A model generated the notes under the pieces. The model had not been told where the DNA came from and did no database searches. It saw nothing but the letters and a program-made list of their open reading frames with translations. Shown one piece after another: positions 1 to 7,912 of a stretch of 23,090 nucleotides of DNA. The stretch spans positions 1 through 23,090 of the IMG/VR virus record IMGVR_UViG_3300007346_000270. One strand, 5' to 3'. This stretch comes from a virus. A program made the position numbers and the translations under genes. Numbering within the stretch: position 1 is the first letter of the stretch; the number at the start of each line of letters is the position of its first letter.

Positions 1-4
1 TATG

Positions 5-12
5 ATATTTAT
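5..12 (+). promoter_or_regulatory. Phage promoter-like element ATATTTAT
   Basis: GATATTTATA lies 16 nt before the ATG at 29. It is the first of about a dozen copies of the same element found just upstream of transcription units in this window. The assignment as a promoter core rests on position and recurrence only. Confidence 0.5.
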
Positions 13-28
13 ATAAAAAAAATAAATT

Positions 29-247
29 ATGATAATAGTAACAAAAACAGAAATGAATGAAAAATGGTGGATTGCAACAAATGAAGATAATTCAATTGTT
101 CACTACGGAAAAACTGACCCACCACAACAAACCGAAACAGGTTTACCGAATTATACAATATTCGATGATGAAACATCTTGGAAAACAGAGTTATTAAATA
201 ACTTTGAAATTGATGTTGATAACAATGAAGAAGAAATAACAGAATAA
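29..247 (+). CDS. Small acidic phage protein, unknown function
   Basis: This encodes 72 residues that I do not recognise. The N-terminal half is rich in Trp and Lys (EKWWIAT), the middle has a Pro-Gln stretch (DPPQQTE), and the C-terminus is strongly acidic (DVDNNEEEITE). No signal peptide or membrane segment is visible. The ATG is preceded by the recurrent ATATTTAT element and an A-rich stretch, with no Shine-Dalgarno. Its stop lies 4 nt before the ATG of the DUF285 fibre gene, so the two are probably co-transcribed, and a role as a fibre accessory or tail protein is conceivable. That is inference from position only. Confidence 0.6.
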   Translation: MIIVTKTEMNEKWWIATNEDNSIVHYGKTDPPQQTETGLPNYTIFDDETSWKTELLNNFEIDVDNNEEEITE

Positions 248-251
248 AGAT

Positions 252-1199
252 ATGGCACAAATAAGAGTGGGAATAAAGGATGGTTCCCTAGAAAAAAAGA
301 AATTTATTTTTACGATAGATACTACTTTAGGTGGTAATACAAATGATTTTAATTTAAGAATATATACAAATGGAACAATCCCATTAGATGGTGTTGTTGA
401 TTGGGGAGATGGTAGTACAGATAACTGCACATCTTTTCCTGGGACAGGTATCACTCATATTTATCCAACACCTGGTATTTACACAATAAAAATCATAGGT
501 CAATTCGGTGGTTTAAATTATACAGCAGGTACACCTGAAAAAATAACTGATATTCAACAGTGGGGTAGTTCTAATCAATATGAGTTAATAAAATTATCAT
601 CTGCCACAAATATGGTTATAACAGCAACTGATACACCTAATACATCATTAATAACTTCAGTAGATGGTGCATTTACTTCTTGTTCATCTTTAACAACTAT
701 ACCTAATTTCAATACGTGGGATATGTCAAATGTTGTAAGTGCTACAAGATTTATTTATAATGCTATCTCAATAACTAGTTTAGATATGTCAGGGATGGAT
801 TGGTCAAGTTGTACTAATTTTGGAAGTGGTGGCACAAATGGATTTACACGCGGTTTAGGTTCTTGTACTTCTTTTGATGTTACTAATATGGTATTAAATT
901 CAACTTCAAATGTTTCAATGTATAGAATGTTTAGAGGTATAGCAGATGATGTTATTGTAGGATTAGATACTTGGAATATTGAAAAAGTAAATGTATTTAC
1001 AGGATTCTTAGAAGGTGCGAAAATCAGTACTTCTGAATACGATAAATTATTAGTTGCGTGGAATGCACTTAACCCTGTAGATGGTTTATCAGTTAATTTC
1101 GGTACATCTAAATACACAACAGGAAGTCCTGCTGAAGCAGCAAAATCAAACTTAGTTTTAAGTGCTTTATGGACAATCACCGATGGTGGTGGAATATAA
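252..1199 (+). CDS. DUF285 / PKD-like surface-repeat protein, probable tail fibre or adhesin
   Basis: This is a 315-residue protein without a signal peptide, as expected for a virion protein. Residues about 20-85 look like a PKD-type beta domain: VVDWGDGSTDN at 48-58, and HIYPTPGIYTIKIIG with the typical Y-x-x-x-G-x-Y-x-V/I ending. Residues about 130-260 contain degenerate DUF285 (BspA/Mycoplasma surface protein) repeats, such as FTSCSSLTTI, NFNTWDMSNVV and LDMSGMDWSS. The C-terminal YDKLLVAWNAL, TSKYTTGSPAEA and WTITDGG resemble the usual end of such repeat proteins in Bacteroidota. The family is known from adhesins and phage receptor-binding proteins. It is followed by an intrinsic terminator, and the next operon carries a glycosyltransferase. 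Attachment to the host surface is the likely role. The receptor is unknown. Confidence 0.75.
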   Translation: MAQIRVGIKDGSLEKKKFIFTIDTTLGGNTNDFNLRIYTNGTIPLDGVVDWGDGSTDNCTSFPGTGITHIYPTPGIYTIKIIGQFGGLNYTAGTPEKITDIQQWGSSNQYELIKLSSATNMVITATDTPNTSLITSVDGAFTSCSSLTTIPNFNTWDMSNVVSATRFIYNAISITSLDMSGMDWSSCTNFGSGGTNGFTRGLGSCTSFDVTNMVLNSTSNVSMYRMFRGIADDVIVGLDTWNIEKVNVFTGFLEGAKISTSEYDKLLVAWNALNPVDGLSVNFGTSKYTTGSPAEAAKSNLVLSALWTITDGGGI

Positions 1200-1221
1200 T
1201 AATTATTAAAAAATTAATATT

Positions 1222-1248
1222 AAAGGAGGAGTTTTTCCTCCTTTTTTT
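1222..1248 (+). terminator. Intrinsic terminator after the fibre gene
   Basis: AAAGGAGGA (1222-1230) pairs perfectly with TCCTCCTTT (1236-1244) around a 5-nt loop, followed by a T-run. It lies 23 nt after the fibre stop codon. The GGAGGA here is part of the stem and not a ribosome binding site. Confidence 0.85.
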
Positions 1249-1258
1249 ATTTAATATC

Positions 1259-1266
1259 ATATTTAT
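1259..1266 (+). promoter_or_regulatory. Phage promoter-like element, decides the start at 1271
   Basis: ATATTTATT ends 4-5 nt before the ATG at 1271 and lies directly after the terminator. This supports a new transcription unit starting here, and the mRNA would be almost leaderless. Confidence 0.5.
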
Positions 1267-1270
1267 TTAT

Positions 1271-1510
1271 ATGGAAAAAAATGTTTTATATTATCAGGTC
1301 ACAAGAGATTTATTTTTACTTTCAGACCCATCTTACGATATTGATGAAGTTGGCATTGACAACCCAATTTTAGAAGAATGTGAGTTATATAATAATGGTT
1401 ATGAATCAGTTATAACAAAATGGAGGAAACAATTAAATATATCGTTAGATGATGTAAAGGAATTTAACTCTGACATCTATAAAAACACAAAAAAACCAAA
1501 ACTAGTATGA
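1271..1510 (+). CDS. Small hypothetical protein preceding the glycosyltransferase
   Basis: This encodes 79 residues beginning MEKNVLYYQV. An in-frame upstream start at 1169 would run through the fibre stop region and the intrinsic terminator, so I place the start at 1271, just after the ATATTTAT element. The protein is mixed alpha/beta in appearance, acidic, with a basic tail (KNTKKPKLV). No recognisable domain is visible. Its stop overlaps the ATG of the DUF2827 gene (ATGA at 1507), indicating translational coupling and perhaps a shared role in surface glycosylation. Confidence 0.6.
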   Translation: MEKNVLYYQVTRDLFLLSDPSYDIDEVGIDNPILEECELYNNGYESVITKWRKQLNISLDDVKEFNSDIYKNTKKPKLV

Positions 1511-2718
1511 TAGATACGGAAAATATAAAAATAGGTATTACAATAGCATTAAATGATATTAAAGAATCAATGTGGACAAATGGGATGAAATTAAACATTC
1601 TTATGTTAATCAACCTATTAAAAAAATCCAATAAAAATTACGAAATACATTTATTAAATACAAAAGAAATCGATTTATCTAATCCACCACAACATTTTGA
1701 TGGGATTAATGTTTCCTTATTAAAAGACAAATATAAGGAAATGGATTTAATTATTTCCATGGGTGCACAAGCAGATTTTGAATTAATAAGGGAGTTTAAA
1801 CACCAAAAACCAACAAACAAATATATTGGTTATAAATGTGGTAACAATTATGTTTTAGCAATTGAGGATATGTTGTTTAAGGGTGGATCACATGGAATGT
1901 TTGAAGATATGTTTGATGAGATTTGGTATGTCCCACAACAAGATTATAATAATAGTGGTTATTATAGGACATTATATAGAGCCAATTCAATAAGTGTACC
2001 TTTTTTATGGGATAATAGTTTTTTAGATAGTTCATTAAAAATTATTGCATCACAACATGAAGAAGGCAGATACAAGAAAAACCACTTATACAACCCAACA
2101 AAAGAAAAAAAGGTTATTGGTATTATGGAACCAAACCTAAATACCGTTAAAACTTGTGTTATACCTATTTTGGTAGCTGAAGAATCTTATAGGTCAGAAA
2201 CAGGAAAAGAAAAAATAGAAAAGTTAATGATTACCAACGCAAAAGACGTTTTATCAAAAAACCCTTCTTTTACCTCTATGATAAAATCATTAGATATATT
2301 TAAGGATAATAAAGTAAGTGTTGAACATAGATACCAAACTTCTTTTGTTGTTTCACAATTTATTGATATTGTTGTTTCACATCAAATAATGAATCCGTTA
2401 AATTATTTATATTTGGATGTTGCGTATATGGGTTACCCTGTATTACATAACGCACCATATTGTAAAGATGTTGGTTATTATTTTAATGAATCTGATACCA
2501 GAGATGGGGCTAAGATGTTAAACTGGATTTTGGAAAATCATGACAATAATCTTGATTTATATAAAACTAGAAATAAACAAGCGTTATGGAGATACCACGT
2601 ATCAAACCCATTAATTTTAAGTACTTATGAAAAATTAATCCATAATTTATTTAATGGTGGTAATAGTCCTGATTTAAAATATAACCCAGCAACAAACAAC
2701 TATTTTAATTTAATTTAA
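1507..2718 (+). CDS. DUF2827-type GT-B glycosyltransferase
   Basis: This 403-residue protein resembles the DUF2827 family of glycosyltransferase-like proteins. Family features seen are the N-terminal KIGITIALNDIKESMWTNGMK Rossmann-like start, the mid part YKCGNNYVLAIEDMLF and FDEIWYVPQQ, and a second Rossmann half beginning KKVIGIMEPNLNTVKTC. The C-terminal VVSHQIMNPLNYLYLDVAYMGYPVLHNA is typical of a GT-B nucleotide-sugar site. The expected role is transfer of a sugar from a nucleotide-sugar donor in the cytoplasm. The acceptor is unknown. Likely acceptors are a virion protein, such as the neighbouring fibre, or a host surface glycan. It is coupled to the 79-residue gene and converges on the J-domain gene with a 4-bp overlap. 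Confidence 0.75.
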   Translation: MIDTENIKIGITIALNDIKESMWTNGMKLNILMLINLLKKSNKNYEIHLLNTKEIDLSNPPQHFDGINVSLLKDKYKEMDLIISMGAQADFELIREFKHQKPTNKYIGYKCGNNYVLAIEDMLFKGGSHGMFEDMFDEIWYVPQQDYNNSGYYRTLYRANSISVPFLWDNSFLDSSLKIIASQHEEGRYKKNHLYNPTKEKKVIGIMEPNLNTVKTCVIPILVAEESYRSETGKEKIEKLMITNAKDVLSKNPSFTSMIKSLDIFKDNKVSVEHRYQTSFVVSQFIDIVVSHQIMNPLNYLYLDVAYMGYPVLHNAPYCKDVGYYFNESDTRDGAKMLNWILENHDNNLDLYKTRNKQALWRYHVSNPLILSTYEKLIHNLFNGGNSPDLKYNPATNNYFNLI

Positions 2719-3293
2719 CTTTTTGTTGTGGGTGGTTGTTTATCTCTTAATTTACCTTTAAATAATTCCACAATAGCCTTTTTTTCTGCCGGTGATTTTG
2801 CATGAGCCCACATATATAAATAAGATTTTTGGAATGCCTCCATTTCTTTTTTCTTAATCTCAATTATTCGTTTAATAAACTCAACATGTTTTTCATTTAA
2901 TTCAAAATCAACATTTAGTTTGGATGCTATTAACGCTAATTCAACAATATTATTGGTGTCGTATGCTTCTTTGGCTAATCTATAAAAATCTAAATATTCT
3001 TCGGTTTTTATTATATCTGGATGTGTTTTTTTCATAACATCTCTAAAAACCTTTTTTAACATTTTTTTTGTTTCAGCATCTAACTCATCATCTTGTATTA
3101 ATTTTTCTTTTTTTGGTTCTTCTTTTTTTGGTTCGGGATTTTCTTTTTTCTCATTTGGGCCTTCTCCCAAAATATCCTTCATAAATTCAGTTGTGTAATT
3201 ATCCACTATTTCTTGTTTATACTCATCACCTAACACCAACAAATCATACTCCTTTAATAACCTCTGTATTTCTAATTTTTTTAATTTATCCAT
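2715..3293 (-). CDS. J-domain-like (DnaJ-type) protein
   Basis: This encodes 192 residues. Residues about 74-113 read as a J-domain helix II, HPD loop and helix III: KKVFRDVMKKTHPDI with HPD at 91-93, followed by YLDFYRLAKEAYDT. Residues 46-66 form a low-complexity Lys/Glu/Pro linker (KKENPEPKKEEPKKE). The C-terminal third is helical and charged. J-domains stimulate the ATPase of Hsp70/DnaK, so the protein probably recruits the host DnaK to phage substrates. The J-domain is internal rather than N-terminal, and zinc-finger and client-binding domains are missing. The ATG at 3293 overlaps the end of the PrsW-like gene by 8 bp, so the two form one minus-strand operon. Confidence 0.65.
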   Translation of the reverse strand: MDKLKKLEIQRLLKEYDLLVLGDEYKQEIVDNYTTEFMKDILGEGPNEKKENPEPKKEEPKKEKLIQDDELDAETKKMLKKVFRDVMKKTHPDIIKTEEYLDFYRLAKEAYDTNNIVELALIASKLNVDFELNEKHVEFIKRIIEIKKKEMEAFQKSYLYMWAHAKSPAEKKAIVELFKGKLRDKQPPTTKS

Positions 3294-4014
3294 CTTTGTT
3301 TTCTATTTTTTTATTTCTAAGGTTATTTGAAGCAAATTTGGCACCCAATAAACCAATAAACAACATTAGTATCATTATTGACCCAGATGCTTTGCCTGAG
3401 GTACTTAAACTATAATTCCATAAACCATGATAACCAACACCACATAACAAACCAATAAAAGAATAAACAAACCCCCTTATTTTTGGGTTGGATGCCATAA
3501 AAATATCAAAAACTGACCTATTATTGTATTTATTAATTTTAACTTTACTTAAAGAAATCCAATAACCAGTAAACATACCAAAAAGCATATGTGCCAATGT
3601 TGATGTAAAGGTTCTTGTTATTAAAACAAATTCACCGAATCTATAAAAATAACTAACGTTTTCAATCATAGCAAACCCTAAACCAACCATACCCATATAA
3701 AACATGGTCCCTATTGGGTGTTCTTCCTCGTCCCTGCCTAACATTTTATATATAATAAAATAAGAAATAAATTTCGCTATTTCTTCATGTGGGCCAACTT
3801 CAAAAAAATAAAAAGTAAACTCAGAACCAAAATAATCATCACCATAAGGTAATAATAAATTAATTATTGTTAAAATAGGTATCGATAAAATACCGCCTAT
3901 AAAATATTTTAATGATTTTGTTATTGATATCGACTTGTATGGGGAAGTTAAATAAATAACCAACACATAAATTAATGGGGGAAATACCACCATTATAAAA
4001 TTTAATAATGACAT
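3286..4014 (-). CDS. PrsW-family intramembrane metalloprotease-like protein
   Basis: This encodes 242 residues from the ATG at 4014. A TTG two codons upstream is also possible. The protein is strongly hydrophobic with about six to seven membrane segments. All PrsW signature motifs are present, numbered from the ATG: HEEIAKF (Glu 77-78), GFAMIENVSYF (Glu118-Asn119), TLAHMLFGMFTGY (His142) and GVGYHGLWN (His196). PrsW proteins cleave membrane substrates within the bilayer. B. subtilis PrsW performs site-1 cleavage of an anti-sigma factor. The C-terminus is short and basic. The gene is followed with 8-bp overlap by a J-domain gene and is expressed from a divergent promoter shared with 4058-4453. 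The substrate is unknown. Candidates are a host anti-sigma factor or a membrane defence protein. Confidence 0.82.
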   Translation of the reverse strand: MSLLNFIMVVFPPLIYVLVIYLTSPYKSISITKSLKYFIGGILSIPILTIINLLLPYGDDYFGSEFTFYFFEVGPHEEIAKFISYFIIYKMLGRDEEEHPIGTMFYMGMVGLGFAMIENVSYFYRFGEFVLITRTFTSTLAHMLFGMFTGYWISLSKVKINKYNNRSVFDIFMASNPKIRGFVYSFIGLLCGVGYHGLWNYSLSTSGKASGSIMILMLFIGLLGAKFASNNLRNKKIENKDG

Positions 4015-4028
4015 AAGCAATTTTATTT

Positions 4029-4046
4029 ATAAATATCGATATTTAT
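4029..4046. promoter_or_regulatory. Perfect 18-bp palindrome forming a divergent promoter pair
   Basis: ATAAATATCGATATTTAT reads the same on both strands. The right half is the plus-strand element ATATTTAT (4039-4046), 11 nt before the ATG at 4058. The left half is the same element on the minus strand (4029-4036), 14 nt before the ATG at 4014. The geometry fits two outward-facing promoters back to back. Confidence 0.6.
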
Positions 4047-4057
4047 TAATAAAAGAT

Positions 4058-4453
4058 ATGGCACAAAATTTTTATATAAGAAAAGGGTCACAATTACCTA
4101 TTTTAAAGATGAAAGTTAATAATGATGGTAGAAATGACTATAAAAAAATTATTGAGGGACTGGAGAATGCTGCAGTTACTTTTTCCATGAAAGAAATGGA
4201 ATGTAATACTTGTAAATACAAAGTATATAATAAATTGGGTCTAATTATCCCTGTTCAAGATGAATGTGGTGAAATTATAGAATATTATATTGGATATAAA
4301 TTTTCCAAAAAAGAAACAAACCAAGAAGGTATATATAGAGGTGAATTTAGAATAGATTTTTTTGGTGATAATACTAGTTTACTGGTTCCTATAAAGGAAG
4401 AGTTAATTATCCATGTTTTGGATAGCCAAACTCTTTCAAAAATTGTTTGTTAA
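4058..4453 (+). CDS. Small virion-type protein, BppU N-terminal-like
   Basis: This encodes 131 residues. The pattern is a short N-terminal FYIRKGSQLPILKMKV, a middle AAVTFSMKE, then acidic turns, YIGYKFSKKETNQEGIYRGEFRIDFFGDNTSLLVP and a final IHVL strand. It resembles the N-terminal Ig-like domain of baseplate upper proteins (BppU_N), in which a bound-sugar or receptor module is presented. Cys residues occur as CNTC and in DECGE. The start MAQ is shared with the fibre gene at 252 (MAQ). The gene stands alone between two minus-strand operons with its own promoter and a strong terminator. A baseplate or tail role is an inference. The family match is from memory of the pattern and not from a search. 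Confidence 0.5.
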   Translation: MAQNFYIRKGSQLPILKMKVNNDGRNDYKKIIEGLENAAVTFSMKEMECNTCKYKVYNKLGLIIPVQDECGEIIEYYIGYKFSKKETNQEGIYRGEFRIDFFGDNTSLLVPIKEELIIHVLDSQTLSKIVC

Positions 4454-4464
4454 TTATGTTAAAA

Positions 4465-4495
4465 AAAAAACCCCTCTAATTAGAGGGGTTTTTTA
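4465..4495. terminator. Bidirectional intrinsic terminator
   Basis: CCCCTCTAATTAGAGGGG (4471-4488) is a perfect palindrome flanked by an A-run on the left and a T-run on the right. It sits between the convergent 131-residue gene and clpC and should stop transcription from both sides. Confidence 0.9.
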
Positions 4496-4501
4496 TTGTT
4501 T

Positions 4502-6964
4502 TTATTTTTCAATATCGACAGTTACATCACCTTTTGAAAAACCAATTTTAATTGTGTCACCTTCAACCAAATCACCATCCAACATTCTTTCAGAGATAGG
4601 GTCTTCAAGGTATTTTTGTATAGCCCTGTTTAATGGTCTAGCCCCATATTTTTCATCATAACCAGCCTCAACCAAATATTCTTTTAATTTAGGCGAGATT
4701 TTTAATTTATAACCCATCTCATCAATTCTATCACTTAATTCTTTAAGAGGAATATCTAAAATTTTCTTAATATCTTCTTTTTCAAGAGGTTTGAAGAAAA
4801 TAATCTCATCTAATCTATTTAAAAATTCAGGTGAAAACGCCTTTTTAAGTTCATTATCAATAACAGATTGTTTAATATCATCTAAATTATCGTTTTTAGT
4901 TTTAGTACCGAAACCAACACCTGTTCCAAAATCTTGTAATTTTCTAGCCCCAACATTAGATGTCATAATAATTAAAGTATTTCTAAAATCTACTTTACGA
5001 CCTAAACCATCAGTTAAATGTCCATCATCTAAAACTTGAAGTAAAACATTAAATACATCAGGGTGTGCTTTTTCAATCTCATCCAATAAGATTACAGAAT
5101 ATGGTTTTCTACGAACTTTTTCAGTTAATTGGCCTCCTTCTTCATAACCAACATATCCTGGAGGTGCTCCAACCAATTTAGATGTTGTATGTTTTTCCAT
5201 ATATTCAGACATATCAACTCTGATAACAGCATCAGACGTACCAAACATTTCTTCAGCTAATTTTTTAACCAAATAAGTTTTACCTACCCCAGTTGGGCCA
5301 ACAAATACAAATGAACCGATTGGTTTGTTGTGTGCTTTAATACCCATTCTGTTTCTTCTAATCGCCTTAGATACTTTTTCAACAGCCTCATTTTGTCCAA
5401 TAACCTTAGAAGATAAAATAGTTGCCATGTTTTTAAGTCTAGATAAGTCATCTTGTGAAACTTTTGTCACAGGAATACCTGTTACCATAGAAACAACGTT
5501 TGCAACATCTTCTTCAGTAATTTTTTTCCTAACAGAGTTTAACTCGTTTGTCCAAACTTTAGTTTCAATATCTAACTCTTCTTTTAAGTATCTTTCCTCG
5601 TCTCTTAATTTAGCCGCCTCCTCATATTTTTGTGCTTTAACAACATCAATCTTTTTTTGGTCTATAGCTAATATTTGGTTTTCCAAATCTAATATATGTT
5701 TTGGTGGTTTAAGATGTACTTGTGACCTAGCACCCACTTCATCTAAAATATCGATAGATTTGTCAGGTTGTTCTCTATCAGTAATATATCTATCAGCTAA
5801 TTTAGCACAAGTTTCAACAGCCTCTTCAGTATAAATTACTTTATGGTGGTCTTCATACTTATCCTTAATATTTTTTAATATTATTAAAGTATCCTCCAAA
5901 GATGGTGGGTTAATAGTAACTTTTTGGAATCTTCTTTCCATTGCCCCATCTTTTTCGATGTTTTCACGATACTCATCCAAAGTGGTTGCTCCAATACATT
6001 GGATTTCACCTCTAGCTAAAGCTGGTTTAAGAATGTTTGATGCGTCTAAAGATCCTGATGCGTTACCTGCACCCATAATTGTATGGATTTCATCTATAAA
6101 AAGAATAACATCATTAGCTTTTTCTAATTCTTGCATAATACTTTTAAGACGTTCCTCAAATTGGCCTCTATATTTAGTTCCAGCAACTAATAAAGCCAAA
6201 TCCAAAGAAACCACTCTTTTACCAAAAAGAACTCTAGGACACTTTTTTTGTACAATCTTTAATGCCAAACCTTCAACTATGGCTGTTTTACCAACCCCAG
6301 GTTCACCAATTAAAATAGGATTATTCTTTTTTCTCCTACTTAATACTTGAGAAACTCTTTCAACTTCCTCATCTCTACCAATAATTGGGTCTATACCACC
6401 TTTAGCGGCAATATCAGTAATATCCCTACCAAAATTATCTAAAACTGGTGTGTTGGACTTATTTGAACTTTTTTTACCTTTTAGTCCACCCATTTCATCG
6501 AAGTCGTCTGCTATACTCATATTTATTTCTGTTTTTGTTTCTAATAATTTTTCTTTAAAATTTTTATAATAAATACCCTGATGGTTTAATACTTTTGTAC
6601 AATCAAGTTCTTTATCTTTTAAAATAGCTAACATTAAGTGTTCTTCGTTGATAAAATCGTCACCAAATTTATCTGATTCCATCTCGGATATGTTTAATGC
6701 TCGCTTTGAACATTCACTTAAAGATACTAATTTTTTTTTAATTTGTGGTGTTTTTATTTTTAATCTTAAAAAAGCTTCTACTTTTGAACCCAAATCTTCA
6801 CAATCATAATCCATAGAATTAAAAGCATCAATAACTTTATTTTTTTTATCGTTTAAAATGCTTAATATCATATGGTCTGGTGTTATACTATCAGCCCCTA
6901 ACCTATTAGCTTCTTTAAAAGATTCTTTTAATACCCACTTTATTTTTTCATCTGTTGGTTTCAT
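4502..6964 (-). CDS. clpC: ClpC-type AAA+ unfoldase
   Basis: This 820-residue protein has the full length and order of bacterial ClpC. It has a Clp-N repeat domain (about 3-140) and a first AAA+ module with GEPGVGKT (220-227), VILFIDE (286-292) and arginines after AMER (about 344-345). A UVR-like middle segment, [19 protein letters not shown] (446-464), follows. The second AAA+ module has GPTGVGKT (556-563), VILLDE (624-629) and sensor-2 GARPL (774-778). Residues 682-686 GVGFG form the VGF loop that docks ClpC on ClpP, which ClpB disaggregases lack. No ClpP or adaptor is in the window, so it probably works with host ClpP or one encoded elsewhere. Neighbours are PrsW-like and J-domain genes. 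No exact ATATTTAT element precedes the ATG at 6964, so it may be an early gene. Confidence 0.9.
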   Translation of the reverse strand: MKPTDEKIKWVLKESFKEANRLGADSITPDHMILSILNDKKNKVIDAFNSMDYDCEDLGSKVEAFLRLKIKTPQIKKKLVSLSECSKRALNISEMESDKFGDDFINEEHLMLAILKDKELDCTKVLNHQGIYYKNFKEKLLETKTEINMSIADDFDEMGGLKGKKSSNKSNTPVLDNFGRDITDIAAKGGIDPIIGRDEEVERVSQVLSRRKKNNPILIGEPGVGKTAIVEGLALKIVQKKCPRVLFGKRVVSLDLALLVAGTKYRGQFEERLKSIMQELEKANDVILFIDEIHTIMGAGNASGSLDASNILKPALARGEIQCIGATTLDEYRENIEKDGAMERRFQKVTINPPSLEDTLIILKNIKDKYEDHHKVIYTEEAVETCAKLADRYITDREQPDKSIDILDEVGARSQVHLKPPKHILDLENQILAIDQKKIDVVKAQKYEEAAKLRDEERYLKEELDIETKVWTNELNSVRKKITEEDVANVVSMVTGIPVTKVSQDDLSRLKNMATILSSKVIGQNEAVEKVSKAIRRNRMGIKAHNKPIGSFVFVGPTGVGKTYLVKKLAEEMFGTSDAVIRVDMSEYMEKHTTSKLVGAPPGYVGYEEGGQLTEKVRRKPYSVILLDEIEKAHPDVFNVLLQVLDDGHLTDGLGRKVDFRNTLIIMTSNVGARKLQDFGTGVGFGTKTKNDNLDDIKQSVIDNELKKAFSPEFLNRLDEIIFFKPLEKEDIKKILDIPLKELSDRIDEMGYKLKISPKLKEYLVEAGYDEKYGARPLNRAIQKYLEDPISERMLDGDLVEGDTIKIGFSKGDVTVDIEK

Positions 6965-7007
6965 CTAATCTATAATATTATAAAAAATATTTTTAATAAA
7001 ACAAAAT

Positions 7008-7015
7008 ATATTTAT
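7008..7015 (+). promoter_or_regulatory. Promoter-like element upstream of the 7081 operon
   Basis: ATATATTTATATTTT lies in the 116-bp intergenic region between divergent clpC and the gene at 7081. Its distance to the ATG is 65 nt, much longer than for the other copies. The rest of the interval is nearly pure A/T and shows no other structure. Confidence 0.35.
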
Positions 7016-7080
7016 ATTTTTTTATTTTATTGTTAACTTTAACAGACAAAATATAATTATCTAATAAATAATAATAAAGT

Positions 7081-7296
7081 ATGGAAAAAGAAAAACTTTT
7101 TAATATTAGCCTAATAATTAGAAATAATAGTGATTTTGATGATGATTTCACTAGTGGTACTTATAAGTTAGATTTTACTAACTCAAGTTATAGAATAACT
7201 GGTGATTATTTCATTATTGAAACCAAAAAAGACGAAGAATTATTAGGTAGTATACACCCAATAAAAACAATTAAATCTTATAAAATATGGCAGTAG
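7081..7296 (+). CDS. Small hypothetical protein
   Basis: This encodes 71 residues with alternating hydrophobic and polar residues (NISLIIRNN, GTYKLDF, YRITGDYFIIET), suggesting a small beta-sheet domain. There is an acidic patch, DFDDDF, near residue 20. No known family is recognised. Its last 10 nt overlap the ATG of the KTSC gene, so the two are translationally coupled. Confidence 0.55.
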   Translation: MEKEKLFNISLIIRNNSDFDDDFTSGTYKLDFTNSSYRITGDYFIIETKKDEELLGSIHPIKTIKSYKIWQ

Positions 7297-7583
7297 TAAA
7301 AAGAACACAAAGAGAAGATGGTGTTATTGAATGTTTAATTGATTCTAGTAACATTTTACTAACAGAATGGGATAAACCTAATAAAACATTAAAAGTAACG
7401 TTTAAGGCAGGTACACAATACCTATATAAAGACGTATTAGAAAGGGATTACGTTAGATTCGAAATATCTGAAAGCCAAGGTTCTATTTTTAATAAAACAT
7501 TTCAAAAATATTCTTTTGAAAAACTAGATAAAATAGATGTTACAGAAATTAAAGAATTGATTAAAGAAAATAAACGTGATTAA
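7287..7583 (+). CDS. KTSC-domain protein
   Basis: This encodes 98 residues. Positions about 16-70 follow the KTSC-domain pattern: a Trp-Asp turn (EWDKPNKTLKVTFK), AGTQYLYKDVLERDYVRF, and then the S-x-G-x-x-F-N-K signature (SQGSIFNKTF) followed by a Tyr-containing helix start. The domain is named from a lysyl-tRNA synthetase fusion and is common as a stand-alone protein in phages and bacteria. Its biochemical role is not established, with nucleic acid binding proposed in general. The C-terminal 25 residues are a charged helix. It ends in a 4-bp convergent overlap with the minus-strand 109-residue gene. Confidence 0.75.
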   Translation: MAVVKRTQREDGVIECLIDSSNILLTEWDKPNKTLKVTFKAGTQYLYKDVLERDYVRFEISESQGSIFNKTFQKYSFEKLDKIDVTEIKELIKENKRD

Positions 7584-7909
7584 GCCTTAGTATAAGCAAT
7601 TACATCAGTAACCTCCATACATGGTGGGTTTGCTTCAGAATTACTCATAGTATCAATAACAAAAACTGGTCCTTCGGTATGAACTATATATTGGAGTTCC
7701 TTTTGTGATTCCCCATACCCCAAAAATTTAATATTAACATCCTCATAACCATTTTCATTTAATTTTTTAGAAATAAGTGATTTTATACTCTCACCAGTAC
7801 ATTCTAGTTTTTTAAGTTCGAAAGCTAAGTCAATAGCACTTACTTCTTTAACTCTTCTTTCAGTTAAACGTTCTAATTGTGATTCAGTTATTTTAATTAC
7901 TTTTTTCAT
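7580..7909 (-). CDS. Small protein with capsid-targeting-like N-terminus
   Basis: This encodes 109 residues. The first 22, MKKVIKITESQLERLTERRV followed by KE, form an amphipathic basic helix containing ITE-S, LTE-R and VKE-V. Each fits the (L/I/V)-x-E cleavage rule of T4-type prohead proteases, and the whole resembles the short targeting peptides of phage internal head proteins. The rest (about 24-109) is a compact alpha/beta domain that I do not recognise (INENGYEDVNIKFLGYG-like strand pattern, then VFVIDTM). It is downstream of the 186-residue gene with a 3-nt gap, in one minus-strand operon. I infer a packaged internal protein. Confidence 0.6.
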   Translation of the reverse strand: MKKVIKITESQLERLTERRVKEVSAIDLAFELKKLECTGESIKSLISKKLNENGYEDVNIKFLGYGESQKELQYIVHTEGPVFVIDTMSNSEANPPCMEVTDVIAYTKA

Positions 7910-7912
7910 ATA

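Noticed and set aside
1169-1270. Upstream extension of the 79-residue gene
   Set aside because: It would cross the fibre stop codon region and a perfect intrinsic terminator and encodes low-complexity residues.
5325-5834. Long plus-strand open frame of 169 codons antisense to clpC, plus shorter ones at 4791-5039 and 5958-6350
   Set aside because: clpC is unmistakable on the other strand. These frames are Ser/Leu-rich shadows with no start signal.
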